Positions 10,101-31,106 of a stretch of 64,000 nt of DNA are shown here, in pieces. Numbering within the stretch: position 1 is the first letter of the stretch; each line of letters begins with the position of its first letter. The notes under the pieces were generated by a model that saw only the letters and a program-made list of their open reading frames with translations, was not told the DNA's origin and made no database searches. The translations under genes and the position numbers were made by a program. This stretch comes from Volvox africanus (lineage: Eukaryota; Chlorophyta; Chlorophyceae; Chlamydomonadales; Volvocaceae): contig BSDZ01000013.1 in assembly GCA_030268105.1 (NCBI GenBank), positions 2,337,001 through 2,401,000 on the forward strand, given 5' to 3'.

Positions 10101-12706
10101 CGAAAGGGGTTAGGGTTAGTTTGCGGGTGTTCGATGACGTTGTCGGCGAAGAGTTGCACAGCTGCGTGTTGTCATTCGCGATCAGTTCAATCAGGACGAA
10201 AGCGCCTGGGCCAAACTGATCGCAAGAGTGGGTTTGACCACTTGGCCCGCTCGTGACCCACTTGGCCCGCGGTCGCTCGGGTTTACGGCACGAAAAGACC
10301 CATCCCACAGGTGTATCGGACTCCAGCTTGGGCCAGCGGGCATAGCTGTCAGGAAGAAGCACTGGCATCACCTCATCCTTCAGCCCTCATCATGAAGGAC
10401 GTGTTGAGGAGGAATCCCGTGCTGTGCTGTGCTGTGCTGTGTTTTTGAGCTCCGTTTTTGAGCTCTCAGGTTCGCACCGCGTAAAGCTCCCTCAGCTCGG
10501 GGCGTGCCGCGGAGTAAGCGGGGCTTTTCGCGTGTTGGAACGTACCGTGTGCCCGTGCACCCGTGATCCGTACCCTAGCTGTACTCTAAGGGTTCCTTCC
10601 TCCGTTGCCCGCACTGTCCGCGTACGTCTGCCGCAGTGACCACACTCGGCCCAGCCAGGTGGCGGCCCTGCAGCACACGCGCATCGTCACTGTGGCAGGG
10701 GGTTGGCGGCACACCGTGGCTGCGGACAGCTGCGGGAACCTGTACGCGTGGGGCTGGAACAAGGCAAGCGGGGAGATGCGAAAACAGAGGAGGCAAGGGG
10801 AATGGGAACGGGAGCAGATACGGACATGGGGGCTTGTGAAGTAGATGTTGGAACAGAATTTTGAAATACTAGATAACATCATAATCGCAATAATTTTGTG
10901 TCATCGTAAACTTTTTCTACAATCATCATCTTCGTCTTCTTCATCAATAATCATCATCATCTCAACCTGTTGCACGCAATGGTGAGCGGTATCCCATTGG
11001 ATGTCGCGGTTTGAACACCAGGATTGCATCTTCGGACCGAACCTCACCTTTGTTTAATTAGTTGCCATTGGGGCCATCAGAAACGCACCCGGGTTCATCG
11101 GCGCGAAAGAAATGCAAGAAAGGACCTGCTGCTACATCCGCCCGGCCCTCTTCCCCCCCTCCCATGCGCAACTACATCGATGTGGCTACCCACTCGCCTT
11201 ACGAGCAGTTTGGGCAGCTGGGTCTAGGTGATACGGAGGACCGGTTGGCGCCCGTGCTGGTGGGTGGGGAGCTGGCGGGCCAGCAGGTAGCGCTGCTGGC
11301 GTGCGGTTGGCGCCACACCGTGTGCGTCACGACCACTGGGCGAGTTTATAGCTGGGGTCGGGGCGTCAACGGGCAGCTTGGACACGGCCTGGAGCAGGAC
11401 CTGTGAGTGCGCGTGCGTATGTGTATACATATATGTATAATATATAATACATGTAATATATAATATTACATATAATGGTCATATGGTGGTGCTTTGATGG
11501 CGCGAGAGGAGCGTACAGAGCAGCTGGGTGGGATGAGATCAGCGAGGAGAGGATGCTGCATAGAACTGCAGGACGTGGGGTTGTGAAACGCCCAGCGGCG
11601 AAGGCGGGAGGGTAACGAGCAGCATGTGGCGGGATGGAGGCAGAAAGGGGCTGGTGATGATGGGGGAACGGAAGGAAGGGATGCTGCTGCGCCCGGGGCG
11701 ACTGCTCTGGGAGGATGGAGAGGATCGGCTTGCAGATGAGAGGACCTCCAGCCTGGTACGGCATACATCCTGCACGCGTTGCAGAAATCAATTCTTGACG
11801 GTCCCTGTGTCCCGCTGGCCCTCCTGGCTCCCACCTTCCCGCTGCCTGGCTGTCCGTCTGCATGGGCGGACTCGTACCGGTGCAGGTACGAGCCGACGTT
11901 GCTGTCCTGTCTGAGCCGCGGACAGCTGCGGCGGGACACCATGCTGGCCACAGCAAGCCAGGACGTGGACGCGGGGCTCTACGTGTCACCAGCCGATAGG
12001 TGTGAACGATGTGACCCCTCTGGGTGACGGGATTGCGTGCGGGTGACAGTTTTAGCAGCCATTTAAATAGCCGTACAAGCAGCTGTATAAACAGCCGGAA
12101 TTGAGAGCTTTTATGTGTGCGTGGTGTGTATATATGTGACGAGGGTCAGGGCGAGACTAGCCGGGTGTCCTGAGAGATTTGGATTACCAAATCTTCCGGG
12201 TTTCATATTGTTGCTGCACCGTAGTTGGAAATATTTGTATATTTTGAAGAGAGGTGGTATACGGGCGTGTGACGGTCCGAAGCGCGCACACCGCGTGGGG
12301 GAAAGTACACACGTAGGTGGGGAAAAGTCACAGCGAGGGGGGTGCTATGGGCCAGCATCGGCCGGGGACGCATATCTCCATATTTTCCACCCATCCTCAT
12401 GATTGTATCAGTGACTGAGACTCGCCGTGGCCGCTGTCCTCCGCATCCGTACTCCTGAACAGGTATGCAGTCGTGCCCGGCGGCGACGAGTCGTACGGAA
12501 ACGGCTCTGCTGTTGTCGGCGCTGTGCCCAGCATGTCGCTGCTGGTGCATGAGGGTGTGTCCGTAACTGCAGCGGCGCCGGCGCACCAGCAGCAACAACA
12601 GCAGCAACATCCTGAGGAATCCTCAGTCGAGGCGGAGTTGGACGGGGAGAGGCGGCTGCCGAAGAAGGCGCGCACCAGCGCTGAGGTTCCGCTTCCACAG
12701 CACTAG
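7186..12706 (+). CDS. UVR8: UVR8 UV-B photoreceptor (RCC1-repeat beta-propeller), 10 exons
   Basis: Exons: 7186-7273, 7442-7628, 7994-8222, 9079-9144, 9480-9538, 9827-9976, 10637-10763, 11209-11402, 11886-11999, 12463-12706; all phases agree and give 485 residues (land-plant UVR8 about 440). RCC1 repeats include SWGRGEDGQLGHG, YSWGWGDFGRLGHG, WGWGRYGNLG and WGRGVNGQLGHG. The UV-B-sensing tryptophan triad is intact: GWRHS at W231, GWRHT at W283 and GWRHT at W336, matching Arabidopsis W233, W285 and W337, each followed by the Arg used in the dimer salt bridges. The C-tail has YAVVP at 406-410, the Val-Pro motif that binds COP1, then a Gln run and a basic PKKART stretch. UVR8 is a cytosolic dimer that monomerises under UV-B and acts through COP1 in the nucleus. 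An upstream acceptor (CTTTCAG before 7151) leaves open an extra 5' exon, but the ATG at 7186 fits the family length. Confidence 0.93.
10764..11208 (+). other. GC-AG intron of UVR8
   Basis: The intron between UVR8 exons 7 and 8 starts AAG|GCAAGC and ends GAGCAG. The neighbouring exons join in phase 0 to give GWNK-FGQLGLG, matching the conserved UVR8 sequence, so the non-canonical GC donor is well supported. Confidence 0.8.
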
Positions 12707-14581
12707 CCTTTTGAGGCATGTTGTGTCAGGTTATGCTGCTGTTATGTGTTGTGATGGAGCTGGACTTTCGGGATTGGAGGGGTACCAGTCCGCAGCTCTA
12801 TGAACCCATATATGGACGCGACGTCTTTTGAGACGTGAACGCTGCTCGGGACTTTTACCCCCTCCCACATGCTCGTGCTGCGCGCCGATCTGTCTGTCTC
12901 GCCCTCCCTCTCTCATCGGGGCCTCCTCGGGCAGGCGATAGCGGGGCCTAGCGGGGCCTTATCGGCCTTATGATAGCAAATGAACATGACTGATGCGATT
13001 GGAAAGCGGGACAAGGCCGCAATTCGACCTCGAAGATCCCATTTGGTTCGCTGACCACCGGGGTTGTGGTGGTGATGGGTTTGGGGCTTATTGCTTACGC
13101 TACAGGTCCTATGCCCCCATGGAGGCAAGGCTGTTGGGGCTATCTGGTGTTGTTTCGGGAACCAGGCGGCGATTTAGGGGGGCCGCGGATTGTGTGCCGG
13201 TGGTATTGGCGTGGCGCCGGTGGCCCGGTGCGCTTCCTCCCTCTTTCTTTCCCGCCACCGCGTTGTTATTCTATTTCTCTGTCCTGCTCATCAGCTGAAC
13301 GGACAGATGCAGAGGTTTGCGTGTCCCCTGAGCAGGCGGCGTGTGCGTTCACGGTGTGTTGACTGGGGCGTGTCGAGGAGCTAAGTACACGGAAGGTTGG
13401 CAAGCATCGCATGCGGTTTGGGTTTGGGTTCCAAACAAGGCTTGGAATTCGTGTTGGCGTTTTTTGTATATTCGCGCCGTGTCAATAGCCATGTCAAGAT
13501 GTGAGCATGCACTGAGGAGTCTGCCAGTCGTAACAAAGCTTTAAGGTCCTACTCCATCCGTGCAAACCGGGTGGAGGGGGGGCATTAGTTGGAAAGAATA
13601 ACCCACCTCAACGAATGATCCACCTTGCGCCTCCAGTATACGAGCACAAGATGCGCGCGCCAGGTTATACCGGCTATACCACGTAGTTAACGGAGCACTG
13701 TGCACCCTTACGGCACTGCAGCTGTATGGTGTGCCCCTCCAGCCAAACTGGTGCTGCGCAGCTCAGTATCCACCTCCTACAAGTGTTGAGACAGACGCCC
13801 CTCTTCACAAATCCCAGCATGTATATCTCCCCTTCAAAGTCATTCATTCGTCGCTAGGTGCCCCTCACCCTCACTCTGATTCCCCTACCATCTAAGTGAC
13901 CTCTACCCGACCCCCCACTGGATCATCAGCACATACAGAAAGAGCCCCAACCAACCGGGGTTGCAGGCGGTCCTGTTATCCCCCAGATAACCAACACAAA
14001 TGCATGTAACTGTGTATAATGTGCGCTGCGTCCAGCTCACAGTATACACAGTTGCCCTGCCTGGCTATTATGCTGCGCTGCGAGCAGACCCCCTGCCCAC
14101 GCGTCATCTCAACTGCCATATATATGTGTCACGTCTCCCTATCATCTGCCGATTGAGAGGACGATGTCCCGTGATTCCACCGGCCGCCACATCACCCATT
14201 CCTGTTTACAGGCGCACGTTTGAAGGCCCGAATCCAACGCAAGCACACCATTGTAACTCCCCTCCCTCCTGCCCGCAGAGCACCCAAACCTCTCGGCAAT
14301 CCAACACGTCAAGAACCCTCTTGACTTCTCCGAGAGTGCACAGGATGCCACAAAATTAATCACCCCAGCCCTTCCTCCTCCTGCGTCGCTCCTGCAAAGC
14401 GCCCCTCGAGTTACGGCTTCACTGCCCTCTACCTGAAAGCCAAACTTCCTATGTTCCTCTTGGCAGTTAACATGATTATGCGACATTCCACCTGGCACCC
14501 CCAAACATGCCCCGCAGCACAGGCTCTCCCCTCCCTCACCTAAGTGACAACAGAAAGAGGCTCCACCCCACGGCACGGCCT
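12707..14581. other. Convergent intergenic region between UVR8 and ArsA1
   Basis: This holds the 3' ends of two genes that face each other. No open frame has recognisable motifs. The ArsA1 transcript probably extends into it; the nearest minus-strand TGTAA lies near 14205, about 375 bases after that stop, so it may or may not be the signal used. Confidence 0.45.
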
Positions 14582-24447
<9,866 letters not shown>

Positions 24448-24930
24448 GTAAGGCCAGAAATGGAGCCACGAATGTGCCTCTGTTGGGATGTTATATTCTG
24501 GGTTTAAGGTGACACAATAGCGTCGTTGGTAGCGAGGTTGGATTACATCATTAACCAGCGATATGGGTGGCGTCCGGTTGCTCCTTATCGCTCAACCCCT
24601 GCCTGCATGCAGTGACTATCCAGACCTGCTTTCCCGCCTCCAAAAGCTGCTGAGATCATCACAAAGTACCATGGAAGCGAGACTGCTGAACGTAGCTTCC
24701 CAAAATAAATTCCAGAAAACGGGAAGGTGGTGATGGTGGACGACGTCGGAGCCTCTAGCACATGCGCGATACGACGAAGCGGCTGCAAACCTTGGTGATT
24801 TAAAAAACTCTTTCCCAACCTTGGCAAATACAGCTGTTCGATTGCCTCCAATGTCCGACTTGGGAATGCTTCTGATTATACTTCGTGCCCAGAATACCCA
24901 TCCAGATCCAATCGTGCGCCTTCCACTCAC

Positions 24931-25101
24931 TTGCGTTCTTTGTTCGGATGCAAACCCATCAGATTTATGTTTGATGGCCAATTCACCTAATCGGTAAGAG
25001 GCCTGAGCAGCAACGTAGCGTTCGGCAGCGCAGTCGAAAGGGCGACCAGTCGTCCGGCTTTGACATGCTGTACCGAAGCGGGAATGCAAATTTAACGCCA
25101 T
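24931..25101 (-). CDS. Possible alternative first exon of ArsA1
   Basis: It begins with ATG at 25101 and runs 57 codons to a good GTGAGT donor, phase 0. The composition is Arg/Ser/Ala-rich with few acidic residues at the start (MALNLHSRFGTACQSRTTG), like an organelle transit peptide. It could splice to an in-phase acceptor before 24375 and replace the ATG at 24447. It could equally be an unrelated short frame. Confidence 0.3.
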
Positions 25102-26074
25102 TTAATAGTCGTTTTTGCAAGTTATCACTATATAATTTCCTTTCCCGTTCGGCTTGTAAGGAAATACGGGAGCGCAAACCAAACGTCACAGGACACTAGT
25201 AAATGGCAGCAACAATAATTATTCAGGTAGTGATATGTATGGAGAAGCTAGGCTTGTGTTCAAGTCGGCGGATTAGTAAGAAATAATTTCGCTGGGGGCT
25301 TCAAGCTCTATTGATACCGGTATGTACCGGTAATTAGATCCAGGGCACTGGATCGTTCGGGAAAGATAAGCTAGCTCGCCTCCATCCTTGTAACCCTTTG
25401 TAGTCTTAACGATCTTTGTTGTACATGTGCGGAGTGAAAACTGTTAGTATACCTACCCTACCTTTGTCGTTTAAGCTTTGATTTTGCTTTATTCACTGGC
25501 AGTAGTTCGACGATTCCCCAGGGCCGACATACTTCTCTCCATACCGCTGCTGGCCCTAACAAGGATTTTTAGTTTAGTAGGAAGTGTACGGCGTGAGCTC
25601 TACCGTAACCACAGCATGCAGAAAAATTTATTACAAATGCTGCTCTTGAGCACAGCAAGGCATGCTTTATCTCGTGACCAGGGCAACAAAGAAAAATGAA
25701 ACCTTGGCCATCTTTCAAATCCAAGCACGAAACCCTAAAATATTGAATGCATTTGAGTTAACATCCTCCTGCCCCTACCTCCCGTAATGGCCTGCCAATT
25801 TGGGCAACGCCTCAAATAGAATCATAAACGACATCACCCGCAGAAAACCAGTGCGCTTAATTACGCATACTGTAATTGCTGCGAGCCTAACTCTCGGGTT
25901 CATACCCCTCTCTCTCTCAATCACGCACTCTCGCTCTCGTCCCTTAGCATTTCATTCAAACACATGCAGCCCATGGGGGTCACTCCTCCCACAATCATCC
26001 TTCGACCTGGCTCTAATATAAGCTGAAGATCACATGATATATACCAGCAACACAGTGCCGACGCTGAAAGCTCC
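25102..26074. other. Intergenic, no gene recognised
   Basis: AT-richer sequence between ArsA1 and the rubredoxin gene. It contains a CTCTCT/CGCTCT run near 25908-25945 and no open frame with recognisable motifs. It should contain the ArsA1 promoter and the rubredoxin 3' UTR. Confidence 0.4.
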
Positions 26075-27466
26075 TTACTGCTGCGTCAGGTATGCCAGCA
26101 GGCCCAGCGTAACAACGATGGCAGCGCTAGTAGCGATCAGGAACTCGTTCTGGCCCCTGATTATGCGGCGCATCGAAATAATGTCCGGGTTAGCAACGGA
26201 TAAATGAGCTGAAGTATGCACTAGGGTAGCTATAAAAATATGTGCATCACCACAATCTCCGTGGCAGAGTCTTGTGAGGAACGGGAGATCAACAATAGTG
26301 TTTCAACTAGACGCAGGTGTTGTAGTTCCTGATCTGGGGCCGCACTTGGAAGATTCTAGGAACCCTAGAAAGTGAAAAGCGACAACCGGCTAGCGGCTTG
26401 CAACAAGCCGCTACAATTGCCCTGCATTAAGCCCCGCAATGAAAGCCTTTCGAATGGCCACCACCACTTACTCGTCAGGGTTGCCACCCTCTGCGGCGAT
26501 TTGCTCACGGAGCTTCTCCTTCCGCGCCACCATGGACTTCGGGTCGTTGTTGCGCAGGGAATTGCCCCTCAGCTCCTTGAACCTGCACGAGGACCGCGTG
26601 AAATAAAGGATTATGATGCAGTGAAAGAGAGAGAGCGGATCTGCACAGATATTTGACCATCCTTCGAACTACACCATTCACGGGGATGGCACGCTGTTGC
26701 CATCCTACAGTGGGAAACAATATGCGCTAAAGGGTTGGTGCATGTATACGTACTCCCTGGTGTTCACCCTTTGAAGGTAGCAGGGAGGTATATCCGAAGC
26801 CACTATGCAGCAATTTCAGTTCCTCTCCGTAAAAGTGGTTTTAGCCAATGAGCTCACCGCCGCTTGGGAGCACCGCAGACAGGGCAGGAGTAACTCTTGA
26901 CCTGCTCGAATGGGGTCGGCTCATCGTAAAGGTACCCGCAGTCCAAGCACACGTATGCCACTTTGGAGGAAACCTTGTTCTTAGTAAAAACAGCGTTCAC
27001 TGACACGCGACTCTGCCGCGACACAGAGCCGCGCACCGACGACTGCGGATATGGTTGGGCGAGGGAACACCGCCGTGTTAGTCAGGAGCATCCCGGTACT
27101 AGAACATCATACATAAAGCTTAATGTATGCATTATTGTTGGATGTACGAAAGGGTCACCGCATCGATAACTGATCCGCACTTCTGCCAGCATACAACCTG
27201 ATCGCAGACGCGCATACCAATGCAAAAATACTCCAATACATGAGCGCATACGAACGCGACCAATGTACATACCCGCGCCACTACTATGCCCCAAGGCCAA
27301 TCACGTCGTCCTTTGATTCAAACACTCTTAGTTCAGGCCTTCAGGCCGTAGAGCAAAACCAGCGAACGGCCATACAGGTTGTAACCGTTCAGATGCATCA
27401 GCCAGAGAAACCCACCTTGAAGGCCGCGCGGTTGCCCAGGAAAGAAGTGGTCTGCATAGCGGCCAT
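26075..27466 (-). CDS. Plastid rubredoxin with C-terminal membrane anchor
   Basis: Exons 27466-27416, 27042-26858, 26582-26472 and 26156-26075 join in phase and give 142 residues. Residues 1-46 are rich in Ser, Arg, Val and Ala with one acidic residue or none, like a chloroplast transit peptide. The iron site is YVCLDCGY (Cys49, Cys52) and YSCPVCGAPKRRF (Cys70, Cys73). The spacing between the two Cys pairs is 17 residues, shorter than in classical rubredoxin. A linker (ELRGNSLRNNDPKSMVARKE) leads to one hydrophobic helix at about 121-139 and the C-terminus TQQ. This layout resembles the thylakoid rubredoxins RBD1 of plants and RubA of cyanobacteria, which assist photosystem assembly. The role is inferred from that likeness; electron transfer to an unknown partner is the general function. 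Confidence 0.85.
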
Positions 27467-27837
27467 TTTGTTCGCGTGAATAATATACGAAATATGAACA
27501 GAAACTTTCAATGTGTAAAACAGAAAGAATAGTGCACAAGCAGAAAGTCGTCCTTACCCTTAAGGAACTTTCTGAAGTACGACGCACTTTAAAGTGTGTG
27601 GCAGCGACCGGATTGCAGTACAGGCCGCATCCAGCTGGGCCTGCGCTACATGTTAGTCCGCGTAAACTTTATCTTGAAAGGAAATTTCGAAGGTTACTAG
27701 TTTAGGTTCACAATGCCATTTTGAAGGGAGTCGATTTGCCGAAGGGGGCGATGTTCTCCTAATTGAAAGATGATTCGGGCAAATAGTAATAGGCCGGGCT
27801 ATTACATTACATATCGGTATTATAGCAATCGTGGTTC
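27467..27837. other. Upstream region of the rubredoxin gene
   Basis: This short gap separates the rubredoxin start codon from the retrotransposon remnant. It should hold the rubredoxin promoter; no specific element was recognised. Confidence 0.4.
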
Positions 27838-28091
27838 TGTGTTGCTTGGCGTGGCAATGGGGAGGTGGGTCTATGGGTTTCTACTTTCTGCGGCGAAAGG
27901 GGACTCTTCTTTTGCAGCAATGCAATAGGAGGGCGCTAATCGTTTCTGTTGATCTTTCCCTAAATACCGGGGACAAGAGGGCCGAGAGGATATCTATATA
28001 TCTGTTACAGAACAGCAGCGAGATGAGGGAAACTGTCTTAGGGACTGCGGCGCAGATCCGGAACCCAGACGTTCTGGTTGTTAGGTTGACA
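27838..28091 (-). repeat. Probable 3' LTR of the Ty1/copia remnant
   Basis: On the minus strand, the end of the pol frame is followed by a purine-rich tract (GCGGGGGAG) and then TGTCAACC, the usual polypurine tract and TG start of a long terminal repeat. The distal end near 27838 (plus-strand TGTGTTGC, giving CA on the minus strand) is a guess. No 5' LTR was found in the window, so target-site duplication cannot be tested. Confidence 0.45.
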
Positions 28092-28130
28092 CTCCCCCGC
28101 GAACAGATCATCACCGGAATTCAAATCCTC

Positions 28131-28964
28131 TCAGCGAACGCCCATGCCCAAACGGAACTTCTCAAACTCTGCCTGCGGCAGCGGCTTGGTCAGCAAGTCT
28201 GCGACCATGTCCTCCGTGCGGCAGTACTCGAAAATCACGTATTCGTGATTTTCCTTCTCCCGAACGAAGTGGTGCATCACGTTGATGTGCTTGCTCCGAT
28301 CAGACGTAATGGGATTCCGAATCAGGCTAATCGCGCCCTGGTTGTCATCCCAGATGCGCACCGCCTCGGTTGGCTGCGCCAGATTTGCCATCAGCTTGCG
28401 CAGCCACATCCCCTCCCCTGTTGCTGACGCGGCCATGTACTCCGCCTCCACCATCGACGCGGCCGTAGTCGGCTGCAGTCGGCTCTTCCAGCTGATTGCT
28501 CCTCCGTTCATCAGGAACACGTAGCTAGTGGGCGAGCGACGGTCATCCCTATCACTCGCCCAGTCGGCATCCGCATAGCCATGCGACTCGTCATCGCGGC
28601 CATACATGATTCCGTACGCCGCCGTACCCTTCACATACCACAGAACCGACTTCACGGCTTCCCCGTGCGCCTGCACCGATTTGGACATATACCGCGCCAG
28701 CCGATACACTGACTGTGAGATGTCCAGCCTACTAACTACCGCCAGATACATCAAAGTGCCCACCAGCGCGCGATATCTGTGGCATCCTCGAACGGATCCT
28801 GAACGACATTGCTGATCCCCGTCACCGTCAGCTGCACCAGATTGGGCTGCATAGGAATCGGCAATGTCGTTCACATCCCCAAGGTACCACCCGGCTTCCA
28901 ACGCAAATGCACAGTGAATAGGGTCATGCTTGTGAGGATGCGGCTCCTTGACGATTGACAGCAA
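28131..28964 (-). mobile_element. Ty1/copia retrotransposon, 3' end of pol (end of reverse transcriptase plus RNase H)
   Basis: The open frame shows the copia-specific end of the reverse transcriptase region (YRALVGTLMYLAVVSRLDIS, then YVKGTAAYGI) followed by the copia RNase H. RNase H acidic residues are present at DADWAS, AEYMA and DNQGA, and the frame ends with the typical LLTKPLP block. The remaining pol, integrase and gag are missing upstream, where sequence beyond 28964 shows no further match. This is a 5'-truncated and presumably inactive copy on the same strand as its flanking genes. Confidence 0.88.
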
Positions 28965-31106
28965 GACGATATACAGGCTTGCGTGGTAAGGACCACAGAC
29001 CTTGGCCTTACGATACCCCCGGGCAGGCCCCGAACCAGCGACTTACTCAAGGAGATATGAAAATTCAAACAATTTCTAGCCCCTAACCAGTATAAAAATT
29101 ATATTTTTTTCTTTTTCTAGCTGTTGGACGGCCTCTGGTGCTTACAACTCTTACATGGCGGGTTTTATACCCCGTTCTCGCGACAGTTCCCAAATAAGGC
29201 TTTTGAGCACCGCATTACAAGGGCGATGACAATAAGGCACCACTAGCAGCTGCTAGATAACCAGGTTATTTCCCTCTGGTTATGGGCACACCGGCCCGTC
29301 TCACTGCTCTCTCTCTCTACAGTGGGTGGCGACACCTTCACACAATTGCAGCGGCACCATGTACGTGGTCCCTTATGAGGTCTTTCATAACGAAAGGGTC
29401 GGCCCCACTCAAACTGTACCAGCTCAACACAAGCTCCAAGTGGGCGGTAGGCGCCTTCAAAACAAAACCACAAGTTGTACCATGCCCATATCCTCCAAGC
29501 AACTAGTAAAAGTCCGTTGCATACAAACCTGGATCTCGACCCCAAGCACAAGCACATTTGCAATCAAGGAGACCTCCTTTTAAACATTGTCTTGACCTGG
29601 CTGAGTATCATAAGATTCCAATGCGATTGCGCGGACGAGACACAGAACAGTTAAGCACGATAACGAGACACCCTACAAATTGGGATGAGATAGCAGGATG
29701 ACAAATGGAATCCTTTGGATTGACTGCCTTGACATGGGAAGGGCTTTGACATCCAGCCGTCCCCCTATGCATCGTGGTCCCCACAAAGCTGTGAGTCCGT
29801 GTGGCTTGTCATGAGCCGAAGGAATACGGTCATGTAGAAGGTATGGTTTCCAGATCTGACAAATACAAACCTTGTTTTGCCTATGCAACATGGATTCTGA
29901 CCAATACACACCTACAACTGCCCGGCTGGCTATTGCCGGGGCATATGCCCATACAATACAGTGCCCTTGAAATGTTCAGAAGCAACACGACCTGCCTGCA
30001 TGTCAAATTTTCAATGTGTTCGTTCGGATGTTTGACCATCCTCTACCTTCACCTTCTCCATAAACTTAAACATATTCCGACCACCTTCATGCTAAAAGAT
30101 GTTCCATTATTTTGTATTGGATTTAAACTGGGCCGTGCCGGCGCTCGTGCCAAGGCAAAACCACCGCTGCCGCCGCCGTCTTGTGGGCATCGGGTCGGCC
30201 CCGGGTCACCATCTGCCCCCGGCAGAACCTTCCTGTGGGTCAGCCGCTCTTGAGTGGGCTTCCTGCCGGCGGCTTGACACCTCCTCATCGCCATCCGAGT
30301 CGGCGGACGCCACTGTGTAGGCACCGAAATGGATATCACGTGGGGGTACTCAGCCATTAGGATCGGACGAAAGGGCAATGAGGCCCCAAAACGAACCCAG
30401 GCACCCTGCCGGAAATGTCACACCAGAGAGCAAGCCATTAACTGATGAAAACGATAAATTTGAGACGATGTAAGTGGCCCACATCACGTACCCAACCCAC
30501 ACCAGAGCGTCAGGTCCCCAAATGTCCTAAGACTGTCAGCCAACCCGCTCCATTCACGTACCAGCAGCCCAACTCGACCGGATTGAGACCGAAATCGTCC
30601 GCCTAATCCGTCGCGCCATCTCCGAAACTTGGTGCAAGACCTCTCCGCTAACTGATGGCAACTCCCCAGGCGGCTGGGCCCGTCGCAGGGCGCTTGGCCG
30701 CCTTGCAGCTTCCACTGCCGATGGGGCAGTTTCAGCACCACCATCATCACCTGCAGTCATCTGCCGGGCCCGTCTGCCGGCCCCGTGGTGGCGGACAACT
30801 TGATCCTCTTGCAGATCTTCCAGCCTTATTACTATGCCTCTTCCAGCTCTCCGCGAGCGCATTGCGGCTGCTGGGCCACTGGCACTGGGGCCTGCAACGC
30901 AGCAACCTCCCTCATCGCCGCAGCCTGCAGTTGCAGTTTCAGTACAGGTACAGCAAATGCGCTTAGTGGCGTCCTACGTGCAGAGGCAGAAGTCGCACAC
31001 GAAGGTGGAAGTGCAAATGAAGGAGCTTGACATCCCAGCGGCACCCAGAAGAAGGGCCCTCATGGGCAAGAGAATCCCCTTCTAAGACCTAAACACAGTG
31101 CCACTC
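28965..31106. other. Intergenic; possible unidentified plus-strand exons
   Basis: Most of the stretch shows no recognisable gene. Plus-strand pieces near 30561-30631 (frame DRIETEIVRLIRRAISETW) and 30951-31085 (frame MRLVASYVQRQK, then PRRRALMGKRIPF and stop) read like coding exons of a gene converging on the RING ligase. I could not join them in phase or name a family. Confidence 0.25.

Noticed and set aside
10098..10120. GGGGTTAGGGTTAG as a telomere tract
   Set aside because: It has only two units of a unit type (TTAGGG) not expected in this lineage, within a UVR8 intron.
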